Shown here one piece after another: positions 1-8,470 of a stretch of 64,000 bases of DNA; the stretch's first letter is position 1; the number at the start of each line of letters is the position of its first letter. The stretch covers positions 24,913 through 88,912 of the forward strand of contig DAHVDN010000006.1 of NCBI GenBank assembly GCA_027313505.1, given 5' to 3'. Below the pieces are notes generated by a model, which had not been told where the DNA came from, did not search any database, and was given only the letters and a program-made list of their open reading frames with translations. The translations under genes were made by a program, and so were the position numbers. Source of the stretch: Candidatus Dormiibacterota bacterium. GTDB taxonomy: Bacteria; Chloroflexota; Dormibacteria; Aeolococcales; Bog-877.

Positions 1-476
1 GGCCGGCCTGCCTTTGTCGGGGTAGGGTGGACCGGTCCCGCCGAGATGTAGTCGGCTCCGTCGCGAACCGCCGAAACAACCTGATCACGGTCGTGCGTCG
101 AGGCACCGACGAGGACGTCAGGTCCCAGGCGGACACGGGCCTCCGACAAGGGCATGTCCTCATGGCCTAGATGCAGCCCGTCCGCCCCGCAGCTCACGGC
201 CAACTCCAGGTGGTCATCCACCACAAAGAGGACTCCGGCCCGGTGGCAGATCTCCACACACCGCCTGGCGAGTGCCTCAAGGTCCCTGGGCGCCGCCCCC
301 TTCCGCCGGAGCTGAAAAATGTCGACCCCGCCATCGATCGCAGCCGAGAGCAGCTCAAGAAGCGCCGCTTCGGGGGTCGCGTCGTCGCTGACCAAATATA
401 GCCGAGCAGATCTGAGCCGGTTCCGTCGGCCGCTGCCGCTCTCCAGCCCTCCTTGTCCGGCCGAAGCTGTGGACAT
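1..476 (-). CDS. thiE: Thiamine phosphate synthase, 3' end outside window
   Basis: The product would couple 4-amino-2-methyl-5-hydroxymethylpyrimidine diphosphate with the thiazole phosphate to make thiamine phosphate in the cytoplasm. Reading from the ATG at 474-476 gives 158 residues of a TIM-barrel ThiE: an early LYLVSDD strand, QLRRKGA where the family has QLR-K, VDDHLELA, ADGLHLG, VGASTH and a final AGPVHPTPTK phosphate-binding loop. The family is about 210 residues long, so roughly 50 C-terminal residues lie beyond the window edge. It is the last gene of the long minus-strand run, about 200 bases after the AcpS-NnrD fusion. I see no TPP riboswitch core in that gap. The start rests on the first ATG before the conserved core. 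Confidence 0.85.
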   Translation of the reverse strand, partial: MSTASAGQGGLESGSGRRNRLRSARLYLVSDDATPEAALLELLSAAIDGGVDIFQLRRKGAAPRDLEALARRCVEICHRAGVLFVVDDHLELAVSCGADGLHLGHEDMPLSEARVRLGPDVLVGASTHDRDQVVSAVRDGADYISAGPVHPTPTKAGR

Positions 477-672
477 TCTTCAATTCTATTCAGGGATGAG
501 GTCAACCCCCGTATTGGCATCTGCTGGCCACCGGCGATGGGTCTGCACACGGCACCGCAGGACCTGGCGGCGTGCCCCATCCCGGCAGCGCACAGCTCGT
601 CGAACCGGGGCACAACACGATGGTTCGTCGGCCACCAACTGTCGTCCGACTCGTGGTCGCCGAAGCGGCTGG

Positions 673-1923
673 TCAGCCCAAGACTCTGCTCTCCAAGAGC
701 CGGCGAACCTCCTCCTGGACCTCGACGACGGCGTCCGCAACCTCGGTGGCGAGAATGCCGGCCCGGCCCCTGGTCTGGGCCAGTCGCAGTCCAGCCTCCC
801 CGTGCAGAAAGACCCCCGCCCTGGCCGCCTGTGTAGGCTGGCTCCCCTGGCTGAGCAACGCCCCGATCAGACCGGAAAGCACGTCGCCGGTGCCTCCCAT
901 CGCCAACGCGGAGGTCGCGTGCGAGTCAGTCCACATCTCGCCGCTCGGGTCGGCCACCACAGTGCCAGCCCCTTTGAGGACCACGACACAACCAAACTCC
1001 CTGGCAAGTGCTCCGGCCGCCGCCGGCCTGTCCGCTTGGACCGAGGCTGCATCGGTCGCAAGCAGTCGAGCAGCTTCCAGGGGGTGGGGGGTGATCACGC
1101 AACCCCTCGGAACTCTCCCCCGCAGCCGGGGCGAGGTGGAAATCACGTTGAGGCAGTCGGCGTCGAGGACCAGTCGCACTCCTCGATCGGCCAACCCCTC
1201 CAGGACGACGGCGACGAAGTCTGAAACCGGCTCCGCCTGTCCGAGTCCAGGGCCGCAGACAACCGCGCTGGCATCAAGGAGTTCCTTGGCAATCTCTCGA
1301 GCCGCGTCACTGCCGTATCCGGCGCCTTCCCCAGTTACCCGGAGGCGGATCACCTCCGGCGGCAGTCGGTCAAGGGTTGAGGACCGGTCCATCAGCGCCT
1401 TCACCTTGCCAGCACCTCCCCTCAGGGCCCCCATGCAAGCCAGCACCGCAGCCCCGGGAAGACCGGGGCTTCCGGCAAGCACAACCACCGTCCCGAAGCT
1501 TCCTTTGTTTCCATCCTCCGAACGCTCGGGTAGAAGGACTTCAGGGGGAAGCTGCTCATATGACAGCGACCCAATGGAACCGGTGAAGACCGCCACCGCG
1601 ATGGCGAGCCCGGCGTCATGGCTGAGGGTGATCTCCAGGCCTGGCACCGCCAACCCCGCGACCGTCACCTCAGGCGCACCTCCGCGCCGGTGCGTCACGG
1701 CAATGCTCGGATAGGTGGGTATCGACCGGCCGGTGCCGCCAAATGCCTTCCGCACCGCCTCTTTTGCCGCCCAGCGAGCTGCCAGCCGCTCAGGCCGGCC
1801 CTCGCAGTAGATGGCCTCCTCGGCTGTGAACAGCTTCGCCACAAATCTGGGCCGCCGCTCACAGAGCTTGGCGACCCTCTCCACAGAGGTGACATCAACG
1901 CCCACGGACAGCCCACCTTTCAT
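673..1923 (-). CDS. Fused holo-ACP synthase (AcpS) and ADP-dependent NAD(P)H-hydrate dehydratase (NnrD)
   Basis: This is one uninterrupted 416-residue frame with two enzymes. Residues 1-115 are AcpS, which moves 4'-phosphopantetheine from CoA to acyl carrier protein: GVDVTSVERV with the metal-binding Asp10, the helix WAAKEAVRKAFG at 51-62, and SHD at 101-103. Residues about 135-410 are the NnrD (YjeF C-terminal) kinase-like dehydratase that repairs hydrated NAD(P)H: NKGSFG at 139-144, GPGLG at 224-228, TPHP at 278-281 and GGTGDVLSG at 343-351. NnrD is usually fused to the epimerase NnrE, which is missing here. In several Firmicutes acpS lies next to a yjeF-type gene, so a fusion of neighbours is plausible. 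Both domains look complete. The gene sits between glmS and thiE. Confidence 0.88.
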   Translation of the reverse strand: MKGGLSVGVDVTSVERVAKLCERRPRFVAKLFTAEEAIYCEGRPERLAARWAAKEAVRKAFGGTGRSIPTYPSIAVTHRRGGAPEVTVAGLAVPGLEITLSHDAGLAIAVAVFTGSIGSLSYEQLPPEVLLPERSEDGNKGSFGTVVVLAGSPGLPGAAVLACMGALRGGAGKVKALMDRSSTLDRLPPEVIRLRVTGEGAGYGSDAAREIAKELLDASAVVCGPGLGQAEPVSDFVAVVLEGLADRGVRLVLDADCLNVISTSPRLRGRVPRGCVITPHPLEAARLLATDAASVQADRPAAAGALAREFGCVVVLKGAGTVVADPSGEMWTDSHATSALAMGGTGDVLSGLIGALLSQGSQPTQAARAGVFLHGEAGLRLAQTRGRAGILATEVADAVVEVQEEVRRLLESRVLG

Positions 1924-1951
1924 CCGGAGCTAGTCCCGGGAGGGGGGTTGT

Positions 1952-3784
1952 TCACTCAACGGTGACGGACTTGGCCAGGTTGCGAGGACGATCCACGTCG
2001 TAGCCTCTGGTCATCGCAGCGTGGTAGGCCAGCAACTGCCCCACTACAGCTGTGAGAAGTGGCGAGACGACCTCCGGCACCCTCGGCACCTCCACGGTGA
2101 ACTGGACATGATCAGCCAAGGTCGTATCTCCTTCGCTCACTACTGCCAGAACCGGGCTTTGACGGGCGTGGACCTCCTGGATGTTGCTGCGCACCTTCTC
2201 CCGCGTTGATGAATCGGTGGCAAATGCCACCACGGGCATCTCCTCGTCAAGAAGCGCGATCGGCCCGTGCTTCAGCTCCCCCGCAGGATATCCCTCGGCG
2301 TGCACATAGGCCACCTCCTTCAGCTTGAGGGCCGCCTCCATCGCGGTCGGATAGTTGTAGCCGCGTCCCATGTACACCGCACTTCGATGCTCGGCCAGCC
2401 AGGCTCCGAGATCCGCGAACTCATGGTCCCTGGAAAGGAGCTGTCGCTGAGCCGCAGACACCGAGCGGAGCGCGGCCGCCAGTTCTCGGATATCACCCTC
2501 ACCCCTGCTCCCCCGTGCCTGGGCGAGGCGCAGCGCCAGCAGCACGGAGCAGGCCACCTGGTTGGTGAAGGTCTTGGTTGCGACCACGGAGATTTCCGGT
2601 CCGGCGTGGAGGTTGATCACCCCGTCCGCCTCCATGGCCAGGGTGCTGCCCACCACGTTGGTCAGCGCCAGAACGAAACTCCCACGTTCCCGGGCCAGCC
2701 TGGCCGCTGCCAAAGTATCCGCTGTCTCCCCGGATTGGGAGATCGCGACCATCAAGGTCGAGGAAGTCGAAGGTTGCGGCCGGTAGCGCCACTCCGAAGC
2801 AACCTCCACCGTGGCCGGGATCCCCGCTAAATCTTCAAGGGCGTTTTTGGCGATCATCCCAGCATAGAAGGCGGTCCCGGCCGCCACAATCTGGACGCGC
2901 TCTATGCGACGCAGCTCTTGATCACCGGAGGCCCAGTCGGAAAACTCGACCCGTCCATCACTGAGGAGTCGTCCGCGCAGGGCGTTCTCCAGCGCGGCCG
3001 GCTGCTCGTGGATCTCCTTGGCCATGAAGTTGGGGTACCCTCCCCTCTCCGCCTGAATCACGTCCCACTCCACCCGAATCACTCGTGGGACCAGCTCTGC
3101 GCCATCAGCAATGGTTGTGACCACGGGACCAACCGGGCTCAGGACCGCCATCTGTCCCTCTCCAAGAACGATCGCCTGCCGCGTGTAGGGGATGATTGCC
3201 GTCAGGTCGGAGCTCAGAAACCACTCATCAGTCCCAACGCCGACCACCAACGGTGCGTTGAGGCGGGCGCCGATGAGTGTGTCCGGATCGGTGGAGCTAA
3301 GCACGACGACCGCGTAGGCCCCGCGAAGCCGACCGAGCGCCGTGCGTGTGGCAACCACCAGGTCGCCCTGGTAGTACGACTCGATGAGATGTGGCAGGAC
3401 CTCCGTATCGGTCTCGGAGGTGAAGATGTGTCCCTGGGCCCGCAGTTCGTTCCTGAGCTCAGCAAAATTCTCGATTATCCCGTTGTGGATGACAAAGAAA
3501 CGGCCAGTGCAATCCCGATGGGGATGGGCATTCTCGTGGCTGGGCTTCCCATGGGTAGCCCAGCGGGTGTGTCCCATTCCCACTCGGCCGAGGATCTCTT
3601 CGCCGTCGATCCTGTCCAACAGTGCCTCAACCTTCCCGGCGGAGCGGATGCTTGTGGGGGCGCCATCCGCCCCGAGGACCACCACCCCCGCCGAGTCGTA
3701 ACCGCGATACTCCAACCGCTGGAGACTATCCAGGAGAACGGGAGCGGCCACGCGAGGCCCGAGGTATCCGATGATGCCGCACAT
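1952..3784 (-). CDS. glmS: Glutamine--fructose-6-phosphate aminotransferase (isomerizing)
   Basis: GlmS makes glucosamine-6-phosphate from fructose-6-phosphate and glutamine, the entry step to UDP-GlcNAc and peptidoglycan. The start is set by the N-terminal nucleophile: Met is followed by CGIIGYLG, so Cys2 is exposed after Met removal. An upstream in-frame extension of 17 residues is rejected for that reason. The Ntn glutaminase domain shows RGYDSAG and HTRWATHGKP (72-81). Two SIS sugar-isomerase domains follow with SQSGETADT and ELKHGPIALL, and the protein ends in DRPRNLAKSVTVE, typical of the family. The length of 610 residues is normal. It follows cdaA and cdaR on the same strand, the position often held by glmM in Firmicutes. 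Confidence 0.96.
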   Translation of the reverse strand: MCGIIGYLGPRVAAPVLLDSLQRLEYRGYDSAGVVVLGADGAPTSIRSAGKVEALLDRIDGEEILGRVGMGHTRWATHGKPSHENAHPHRDCTGRFFVIHNGIIENFAELRNELRAQGHIFTSETDTEVLPHLIESYYQGDLVVATRTALGRLRGAYAVVVLSSTDPDTLIGARLNAPLVVGVGTDEWFLSSDLTAIIPYTRQAIVLGEGQMAVLSPVGPVVTTIADGAELVPRVIRVEWDVIQAERGGYPNFMAKEIHEQPAALENALRGRLLSDGRVEFSDWASGDQELRRIERVQIVAAGTAFYAGMIAKNALEDLAGIPATVEVASEWRYRPQPSTSSTLMVAISQSGETADTLAAARLARERGSFVLALTNVVGSTLAMEADGVINLHAGPEISVVATKTFTNQVACSVLLALRLAQARGSRGEGDIRELAAALRSVSAAQRQLLSRDHEFADLGAWLAEHRSAVYMGRGYNYPTAMEAALKLKEVAYVHAEGYPAGELKHGPIALLDEEMPVVAFATDSSTREKVRSNIQEVHARQSPVLAVVSEGDTTLADHVQFTVEVPRVPEVVSPLLTAVVGQLLAYHAAMTRGYDVDRPRNLAKSVTVE

Positions 3785-3899
3785 GTCTAGGTCCCACCTC
3801 CCCGCGCTTGGCCACCTTCTCAAAGACAAACGCACCGGCTCCCTCCCAGGTTACATACATGGCGCTTTCGGGCTCCGCCCGGAGTTCCCAGGAGACGGC

Positions 3900-4892
3900 T
3901 CAGGGGGTCGGACTTGGATTCGGAGAGGGGCTTGCCGTAGACGAGGGCAGTTGAGCCACACTGACGACCACCGTGACCGTTGAAACTGAAGTGGTCACGC
4001 CGCTGGGCAAGTTCAAGCTCACCTGATACGAGGTGTCCTTGGAGATTCCGGAAATGTTGATCGGCTGGGTGTCAAGGGCCCCTAGTCCATCGACGGTACC
4101 AGGAGGGCCGGTCGCTGTGACCGTCAGCGGAGTCACCTGAGCGCTGGTTACCTGAAACCCGGAGGCGACCTGCCCACTCAGGATGTAGTCCACCGGCAGG
4201 GTCACCTGATTCGCTTCAGACGTGATCACGGCATGGACGGTGACTACGCTCGGCGACCACGTCACGTCCGAGGCTTGAACGCCCTTCGCGAGTGGTACCA
4301 CCACATTCTCGGTGAGCGGAACCGACGCGTGCCAGGAGGATAGGTTCAGGCTCACCTCCGCCTGCAGGTGGGACATGATGCTCGCCGGTGCCCGCACCTT
4401 CACCTCGGCAGGAGTCGATGTCGTGGCTTGGGAGTTGAACTGATATCCTGCCTGCGGCAGATTCTTCGAGGGGACCACGACCCTCACCGGAAGTAGTGCC
4501 GTCTCCCAGCGGTCAATGGTGACCGTCACCTTGCTGGGGGCCGACCAGAAGAATACGTTGGGGTCCGCTATTGCCGTGCCAAGGCGAACCTGGTACACCC
4601 CAGGCCCCTTTATGGAGCTGAGGTCGACCGAAGCAGACAGGTGCTCTCTGACCTGCGGGCTGTGGACGTTGGAGTAGACCCCACCGACTTTGACTGGGAC
4701 ACTCTTCGGCGGATACAGGACCAGCAAGTTCGAACTAAGGCCGACCAGTTGCGGAGTGACGTAATAGGTCCCGATGGCCGGGGGATTGCTGGCGTAGACG
4801 ACCCCAACCCACATCCCGCAGGCGACCGCTAGCGCGAGCAGCTTCAGGCGCCAGTTGCGAACTAAGAACCGCGTTACACCCACCCGAGTCAA
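3900..4892 (-). CDS. cdaR: CdaR-like YbbR-domain protein
   Basis: This 330-residue protein begins with a short cytoplasmic stretch (VTRFLVRNWRLKLLALAVACGMWVG), a membrane anchor at about residues 13-31 typical of YbbR proteins, followed by beta-rich YbbR repeats outside the membrane. Repeated V-V--PV-V signatures such as LLPVRVVVPSK and TLPVDYILSG are visible. In Firmicutes CdaR binds and modulates the diadenylate cyclase CdaA. The 4-base ATGA overlap with cdaA supports the same partnership here. The C-terminus is a Ser/Pro/Thr-rich tail after SVAQLPSS, probably a flexible extracytoplasmic end. Function is inferred from domain and neighbour; sequence identity within the family is usually low. 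Confidence 0.82.
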   Translation of the reverse strand: MTRVGVTRFLVRNWRLKLLALAVACGMWVGVVYASNPPAIGTYYVTPQLVGLSSNLLVLYPPKSVPVKVGGVYSNVHSPQVREHLSASVDLSSIKGPGVYQVRLGTAIADPNVFFWSAPSKVTVTIDRWETALLPVRVVVPSKNLPQAGYQFNSQATTSTPAEVKVRAPASIMSHLQAEVSLNLSSWHASVPLTENVVVPLAKGVQASDVTWSPSVVTVHAVITSEANQVTLPVDYILSGQVASGFQVTSAQVTPLTVTATGPPGTVDGLGALDTQPINISGISKDTSYQVSLNLPSGVTTSVSTVTVVVSVAQLPSSTASPSPNPSPTP

Positions 4893-5773
4893 CTCCGTCC
4901 CGCTGGAGTCGCCTGGCCGCTCCTCGAACCGCGCGACCGAAGGCGAAGACTCCGGCGATGGCGCTCGTACAGAGGCAGGCGCAGAAACGCGCCGAGTCGA
5001 TTGGTGAGGGCATCGGCGTCCAATTCGGCCTCCAGCTCACCCCCGAGCGCCCAACTTATCCGCCCGCTCTCCTCCGAGACCACGACAACCCCAGCGTCAG
5101 TCACCTGGGTCAGCCCGATCGCCGCCAAGTGCCGGGTGCCGCTACGCGGATTCTGGTCCGGACGCTCAGCCAACGGCAGCACGCAGCCAGCAGCTACGAC
5201 CCGCCCCCCGTGGACCAGCGCTGCGCCATCGTGCAGAGGAGACTTGTATGTGAAGATGGTTCCGAGCGCCTCCGCGCTCAGAATGGCGTCCAAACGCACC
5301 CCTGTTGATGCAATCTCTTCGAGGCCGACATCGCCCTGAAGGACGATCAGGGCGCCGGTCGACGACTCGCTCAATCTAACTGCGGCACGGGTGACCTCAT
5401 CGACTGTCCTGCGGAGCTGGGCCGTCTCCGGCGCCAGCAACCCTCGACGCAAGCTGCCCAACCTGCCCATCTGATCCAGCGCTCGGCGAAGCTCAGGCTG
5501 AAACAAGATGATCACACCAATCAGGATCACCTGGCCACCGTTGCTGTAGATGAATTCCAGGACCGGTAGATGGAGAATGAACGCCACCGCTCCCAGCGCG
5601 CCGATGAGCATTAGCCCCTGGAGCAACTGCACCGCCTGTGTCCCCCGAACCAGGACCAGCAGGCGGTACACCAAAAACGTGATGATCGCCACGTCGACGA
5701 CGTCGCGCCAGCTGACCCCCTGGAGCAGCACCCTCAGCGTCTCGCCAAGGTTCAGGCCACCCAAGACCATCAT
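4889..5773 (-). CDS. cdaA: Diadenylate cyclase CdaA
   Basis: CdaA joins two ATP molecules into cyclic di-AMP at the membrane. The 294-residue protein has three predicted membrane helices (about 26-42, 52-70 and 81-95), a short linker, then a DAC (DisA_N) domain. The first active-site motif is intact as HDGA (181-184), and VVSEESG is present further on. The second motif, normally RHR, reads RHL (GTRHLAA, 212-218), so the third residue is Leu, not Arg. The gene overlaps cdaR by 4 bases and precedes glmS, matching the c-di-AMP/cell-wall module known from Firmicutes. The start has two adjacent ATG codons and no strong Shine-Dalgarno. The C-terminal tail is Arg/Ser-rich. Confidence 0.9.
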   Translation of the reverse strand: MMVLGGLNLGETLRVLLQGVSWRDVVDVAIITFLVYRLLVLVRGTQAVQLLQGLMLIGALGAVAFILHLPVLEFIYSNGGQVILIGVIILFQPELRRALDQMGRLGSLRRGLLAPETAQLRRTVDEVTRAAVRLSESSTGALIVLQGDVGLEEIASTGVRLDAILSAEALGTIFTYKSPLHDGAALVHGGRVVAAGCVLPLAERPDQNPRSGTRHLAAIGLTQVTDAGVVVVSEESGRISWALGGELEAELDADALTNRLGAFLRLPLYERHRRSLRLRSRGSRSGQATPAGRS

Positions 5774-5798
5774 TTGGACACACTCGCGGCGCGGGAAA

Positions 5799-6746
5799 TC
5801 AACTCAAGTCAGAACCGTAAATGGCTGCCAATAGCGCCAATTGAACCCAATAGCGGTTCTCGGCCTGATCGAAGACAATCGATTGCGGCCCGTCCATCAC
5901 CGAGTCGGTGATCTCCTCACCGCGGTGTGCAGGCAGGCAATGCATCACCCTGACCCCCTGAGGCGCTCGTCCCAAAACACCTTCGTTTATCTGATATGGA
6001 CCAAAGTCCTGGCGCCGATCTTCGTGCTGGTCTTCCTGGCCCATACTGGTCCAAACGTCAGTGTAGATCACATTCGTGTCCTGCAGGCCCTCGTCAAGGT
6101 CGTTAGTCACCAGCACGCTTCCGCGGCCCTCGCTCCCTGACCGGCACGCCCCTGCCAGCACCACTTCGGACGGTCCGTACCCCGGTGGGGTGACGACTCG
6201 AAGGTCCAGGTCCGCCACATGAGCCGCTTCCAGCCAGGAGGCGCAGACGTTGTTGCCATCCCCCACAAACGTGATCCGAGCGCCGGCTAAGTGACCGACA
6301 GACTCCTGGACTGTCAGGCAGTCCGCGAGGATCTGGCATGGGTGACCCTGGTCCGTCATCGCGTTGATGACCGGCCCGTCCATGCTCGCCGCCAGGCCGA
6401 GGAGGTCTCTCTGCGATGGGATCCGAGCCACAAGGCCGTCCACAAACCGATCCAGGATCCTTCCCACGTCGGCAACGGACTCCCGCCGTCCCAACTCGAT
6501 CTCTCGATCGAACAAAGCGATCGGGTGCCCCCCGAGGCGGTTGATTGCTGCCTCGAAAGATACTCGGGTGCGGTTACTGGGACGCAGAAAGACCATGGCT
6601 ATGGAGCGTCTTCCGAGAGGTGTCCCCGGGTCGGCGCCGGACTTAAGCCGCGCCGCCATCTGGAGCAACCCACGCAGATCCTCTGGAAGCAGGTCCTTAA
6701 CCGCTAGGAAGTCCTGCCCGCGAAGTCCGGTTGCCACTTGGTTCAC
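5799..6746 (-). CDS. argF: Ornithine carbamoyltransferase
   Basis: The enzyme transfers a carbamoyl group from carbamoyl phosphate to ornithine, giving citrulline in arginine synthesis. The 315-residue protein shows the carbamoyl-phosphate loop SNRTRVSFE (57-65), where most OTCases have STRTR, then HPCQILAD (135-142), the ornithine-binding VWTSMGQE loop that separates OTCases from aspartate carbamoyltransferases, and the catalytic HCLPAHRGEEI. No other arginine gene is nearby; the gene stands alone between the rpsI end of the ribosomal cluster and cdaA. An N-acetyl- or succinyl-ornithine carbamoyltransferase is less likely given the SMG loop and HCLPAHRG. Confidence 0.92.
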   Translation of the reverse strand: MNQVATGLRGQDFLAVKDLLPEDLRGLLQMAARLKSGADPGTPLGRRSIAMVFLRPSNRTRVSFEAAINRLGGHPIALFDREIELGRRESVADVGRILDRFVDGLVARIPSQRDLLGLAASMDGPVINAMTDQGHPCQILADCLTVQESVGHLAGARITFVGDGNNVCASWLEAAHVADLDLRVVTPPGYGPSEVVLAGACRSGSEGRGSVLVTNDLDEGLQDTNVIYTDVWTSMGQEDQHEDRRQDFGPYQINEGVLGRAPQGVRVMHCLPAHRGEEITDSVMDGPQSIVFDQAENRYWVQLALLAAIYGSDLS

Positions 6747-6810
6747 CCGTGTCTGCCGTCAGCCACTGCTCTGCCGCCAGTATAGGAGCGAACGACCCAG
6801 GAGCTGAGAA

Positions 6811-7215
6811 TCAGCGCTTGGTGTACTGAGGAGCTTTGCGGGCTCGCTTGAGTCCGGGCTTCTTGCGCTCCTTCATTCGAGGGTCCCGGGTCAGCAGGCC
6901 AGCTGCCTTGAGTTGGGGTCGGAGATCGGCATCCATTGCACAGAGAGCGCGGGCCAGTCCATGAGCGACTGCTCCAGCCTGACCAGCGACCCCGCCCCCC
7001 TCCACCTTCACGGTGACGTGAAATCGATCGCTGAGCCCAGTGACCCGTAGGGGCCGAAGCGCTGCTTCCTCCAACTCGCGGCGCCCGAAGTGGCGCAACG
7101 GCTCGCGGTCATTGACCACTGCGGTTCCTTGCCCCGGATAGAGTCTCACCCTGGCCACCGCCGTCTTGCGGCGTCCCGTCCCGTAGGAATACCGCAGTTG
7201 CTCTTCGTCGCTCAC
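6811..7215 (-). CDS. rpsI: Ribosomal protein S9 (uS9)
   Basis: S9 belongs to the 30S head, and its C-terminal tail reaches the P-site tRNA. The product shows [13 protein letters not shown] near the start, [26 protein letters not shown] and the conserved end QYTKR. I start at the GTG at 7213-7215, which overlaps the rplM stop as GTGA and is preceded by GGAGG about ten bases upstream. An in-frame ATG 21 bases earlier has no Shine-Dalgarno. This gives 134 residues, usual for S9. It is the last ribosomal gene of the cluster. Confidence 0.93.
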   Translation of the reverse strand: MSDEEQLRYSYGTGRRKTAVARVRLYPGQGTAVVNDREPLRHFGRRELEEAALRPLRVTGLSDRFHVTVKVEGGGVAGQAGAVAHGLARALCAMDADLRPQLKAAGLLTRDPRMKERKKPGLKRARKAPQYTKR

Positions 7216-7685
7216 AGGCGCACCACCTCCCCGCATTCACCGAAGCTAACCGCCACCGGCCGTTGGGCCTCGTGGGGGTGATCGGATCCCGAGTACACCT
7301 TGAGCCGCTTCAGCTGCCTGGTACCCAGGTTGTTGTGCTGCAACATTCCCCTTACCGCCTCGCGGAGAGGGAAGGTCGGGTCGCGCTTCACCACCTCGTC
7401 GTAGGTACGCTCCCGTCTGCCCCCTGGATATCCGGTGTAGTGGTCGTAGATCTTGGTGGTGCGCTTGCTGCCCGTGACCACCAGTTCTGCAGCGTTGACT
7501 ACCACCACGTGGTCCCCCATCAAAGCGTGCGGAGTGAAGCTTGCAAGATGCTTTCCGCGCAAGATCCGGGCGATGTTGACGGCCAGTCGACCGAGAGTCT
7601 CGCCCCGTGCGTCCACAAGCCACCACTGCTCGGCCGCCGTAGCCTCGCTCGCTACAAAACTACGCTGCACTACCGCGCTGCTCAT
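7212..7685 (-). CDS. rplM: Ribosomal protein L13 (uL13)
   Basis: L13 is an early assembly protein of the 50S subunit. The 157-residue product shows [42 protein letters not shown] and the MLQHNNLG region. The ATG at 7683-7685 overlaps the truA stop by four bases. A 48-residue longer frame exists but begins inside truA with low-complexity Ala/Arg sequence and is not L13-like. rplM-rpsI is the usual pair; here it is joined to truA and the alpha operon. Confidence 0.95.
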   Translation of the reverse strand: MSSAVVQRSFVASEATAAEQWWLVDARGETLGRLAVNIARILRGKHLASFTPHALMGDHVVVVNAAELVVTGSKRTTKIYDHYTGYPGGRRERTYDEVVKRDPTFPLREAVRGMLQHNNLGTRQLKRLKVYSGSDHPHEAQRPVAVSFGECGEVVRL

Positions 7686-8470
7686 ATGCGAACTCCCAGC
7701 ATTGCTGGCCGATGGTACTCCACTCTCCACTGGTGCAGCCCGTGCGCCGGCGCGGGCTGCCACCTGCCCAGCCCTGGCTCCGGCCGCGCCAGCGCTGCGA
7801 CCAACGCCGAAACAGACAACCTTCGCCATCCCACCCTAACCAGGGCACCCACCAAATTACGCAGCATTCCCCTCAAGAAGGCGTCCGCCCGAATCTCGAA
7901 GGTGATGAAGCCGTTGACCGCCGTGACCGCCGCTTCATCTACGGTTCTCCTGGTCGATCCGTCCGCCTCAGGACTCGATCCAAACTGCGCAAAGTCATGA
8001 GTACCAATCAAGGCGCCGGCCGCCTCTTGAATCGGTCCAAGCTCCAAGCCGCGGTGGAGCTGCCATGCGAAGCGGGCACCGACCGGAGACGGTGCCTGGG
8101 CTGGTCTCACAAAGTAACGGTAGGTTCGCCGCCAAGCTTCGCGCCGCGGATCGAAACCACTCTGCGCCAGGCGGCCGCCCACGACGGCGATGTCAGCTGG
8201 CAGCTTGGAATTGCATCCCTGAACGAGGAGCTCCGGCTGAGGGGTCCCGACCAACTCAAATGCCACCACCTGGCCGTGAGCATGCACCCCGGCGTCGGTC
8301 CTGCCGGCCGCGCGCAGCCGCGGCCTCTCCCCGGTGACGGCAGCTAGCGCTTCAGCGAATCGGCCAGCCACCGTCGCGACCCCAGGCTGAGCTTGCCAGC
8401 CGTGGTAGTTGGTTCCTTCGTATGCGAGCTCCATCCGATAGGTGGCGGGAGCTGAACTCACAACGCTCAC
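7682..8470 (-). CDS. truA: tRNA pseudouridine synthase A
   Basis: TruA converts uridines 38-40 of the tRNA anticodon arm to pseudouridine. The 262-residue protein has the first-strand motif YEGTNYHGWQ, the catalytic motif GRTDAGVHAHGQV with its Asp, the region RRTYRYF, and a C-terminal domain with AFLRGMLRNLVG followed by a conserved basic segment. Four-base overlaps at both ends (with rplQ and rplM) show translational coupling in the extended alpha operon, a placement known from many Gram-positive genomes. Confidence 0.95.
   Translation of the reverse strand: MSVVSSAPATYRMELAYEGTNYHGWQAQPGVATVAGRFAEALAAVTGERPRLRAAGRTDAGVHAHGQVVAFELVGTPQPELLVQGCNSKLPADIAVVGGRLAQSGFDPRREAWRRTYRYFVRPAQAPSPVGARFAWQLHRGLELGPIQEAAGALIGTHDFAQFGSSPEADGSTRRTVDEAAVTAVNGFITFEIRADAFLRGMLRNLVGALVRVGWRRLSVSALVAALARPEPGLGRWQPAPAHGLHQWRVEYHRPAMLGVRI

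Noticed and set aside
477-672. Possible TPP riboswitch before thiE
   Set aside because: The conserved CUGAGA core and paired arms of the TPP element were not found in the gap on the minus strand.
319-1714. Long plus-strand frames opposite thiE and the AcpS-NnrD gene
   Set aside because: They lie opposite strongly conserved genes and have low-complexity, Arg/Ser/Pro-rich translations typical of antisense frames in GC-rich DNA.
7686-7829. Longer start for rplM
   Set aside because: The extra 48 residues are Ala/Arg-rich, overlap truA and do not match L13; the ATG coupled to the truA stop is better.
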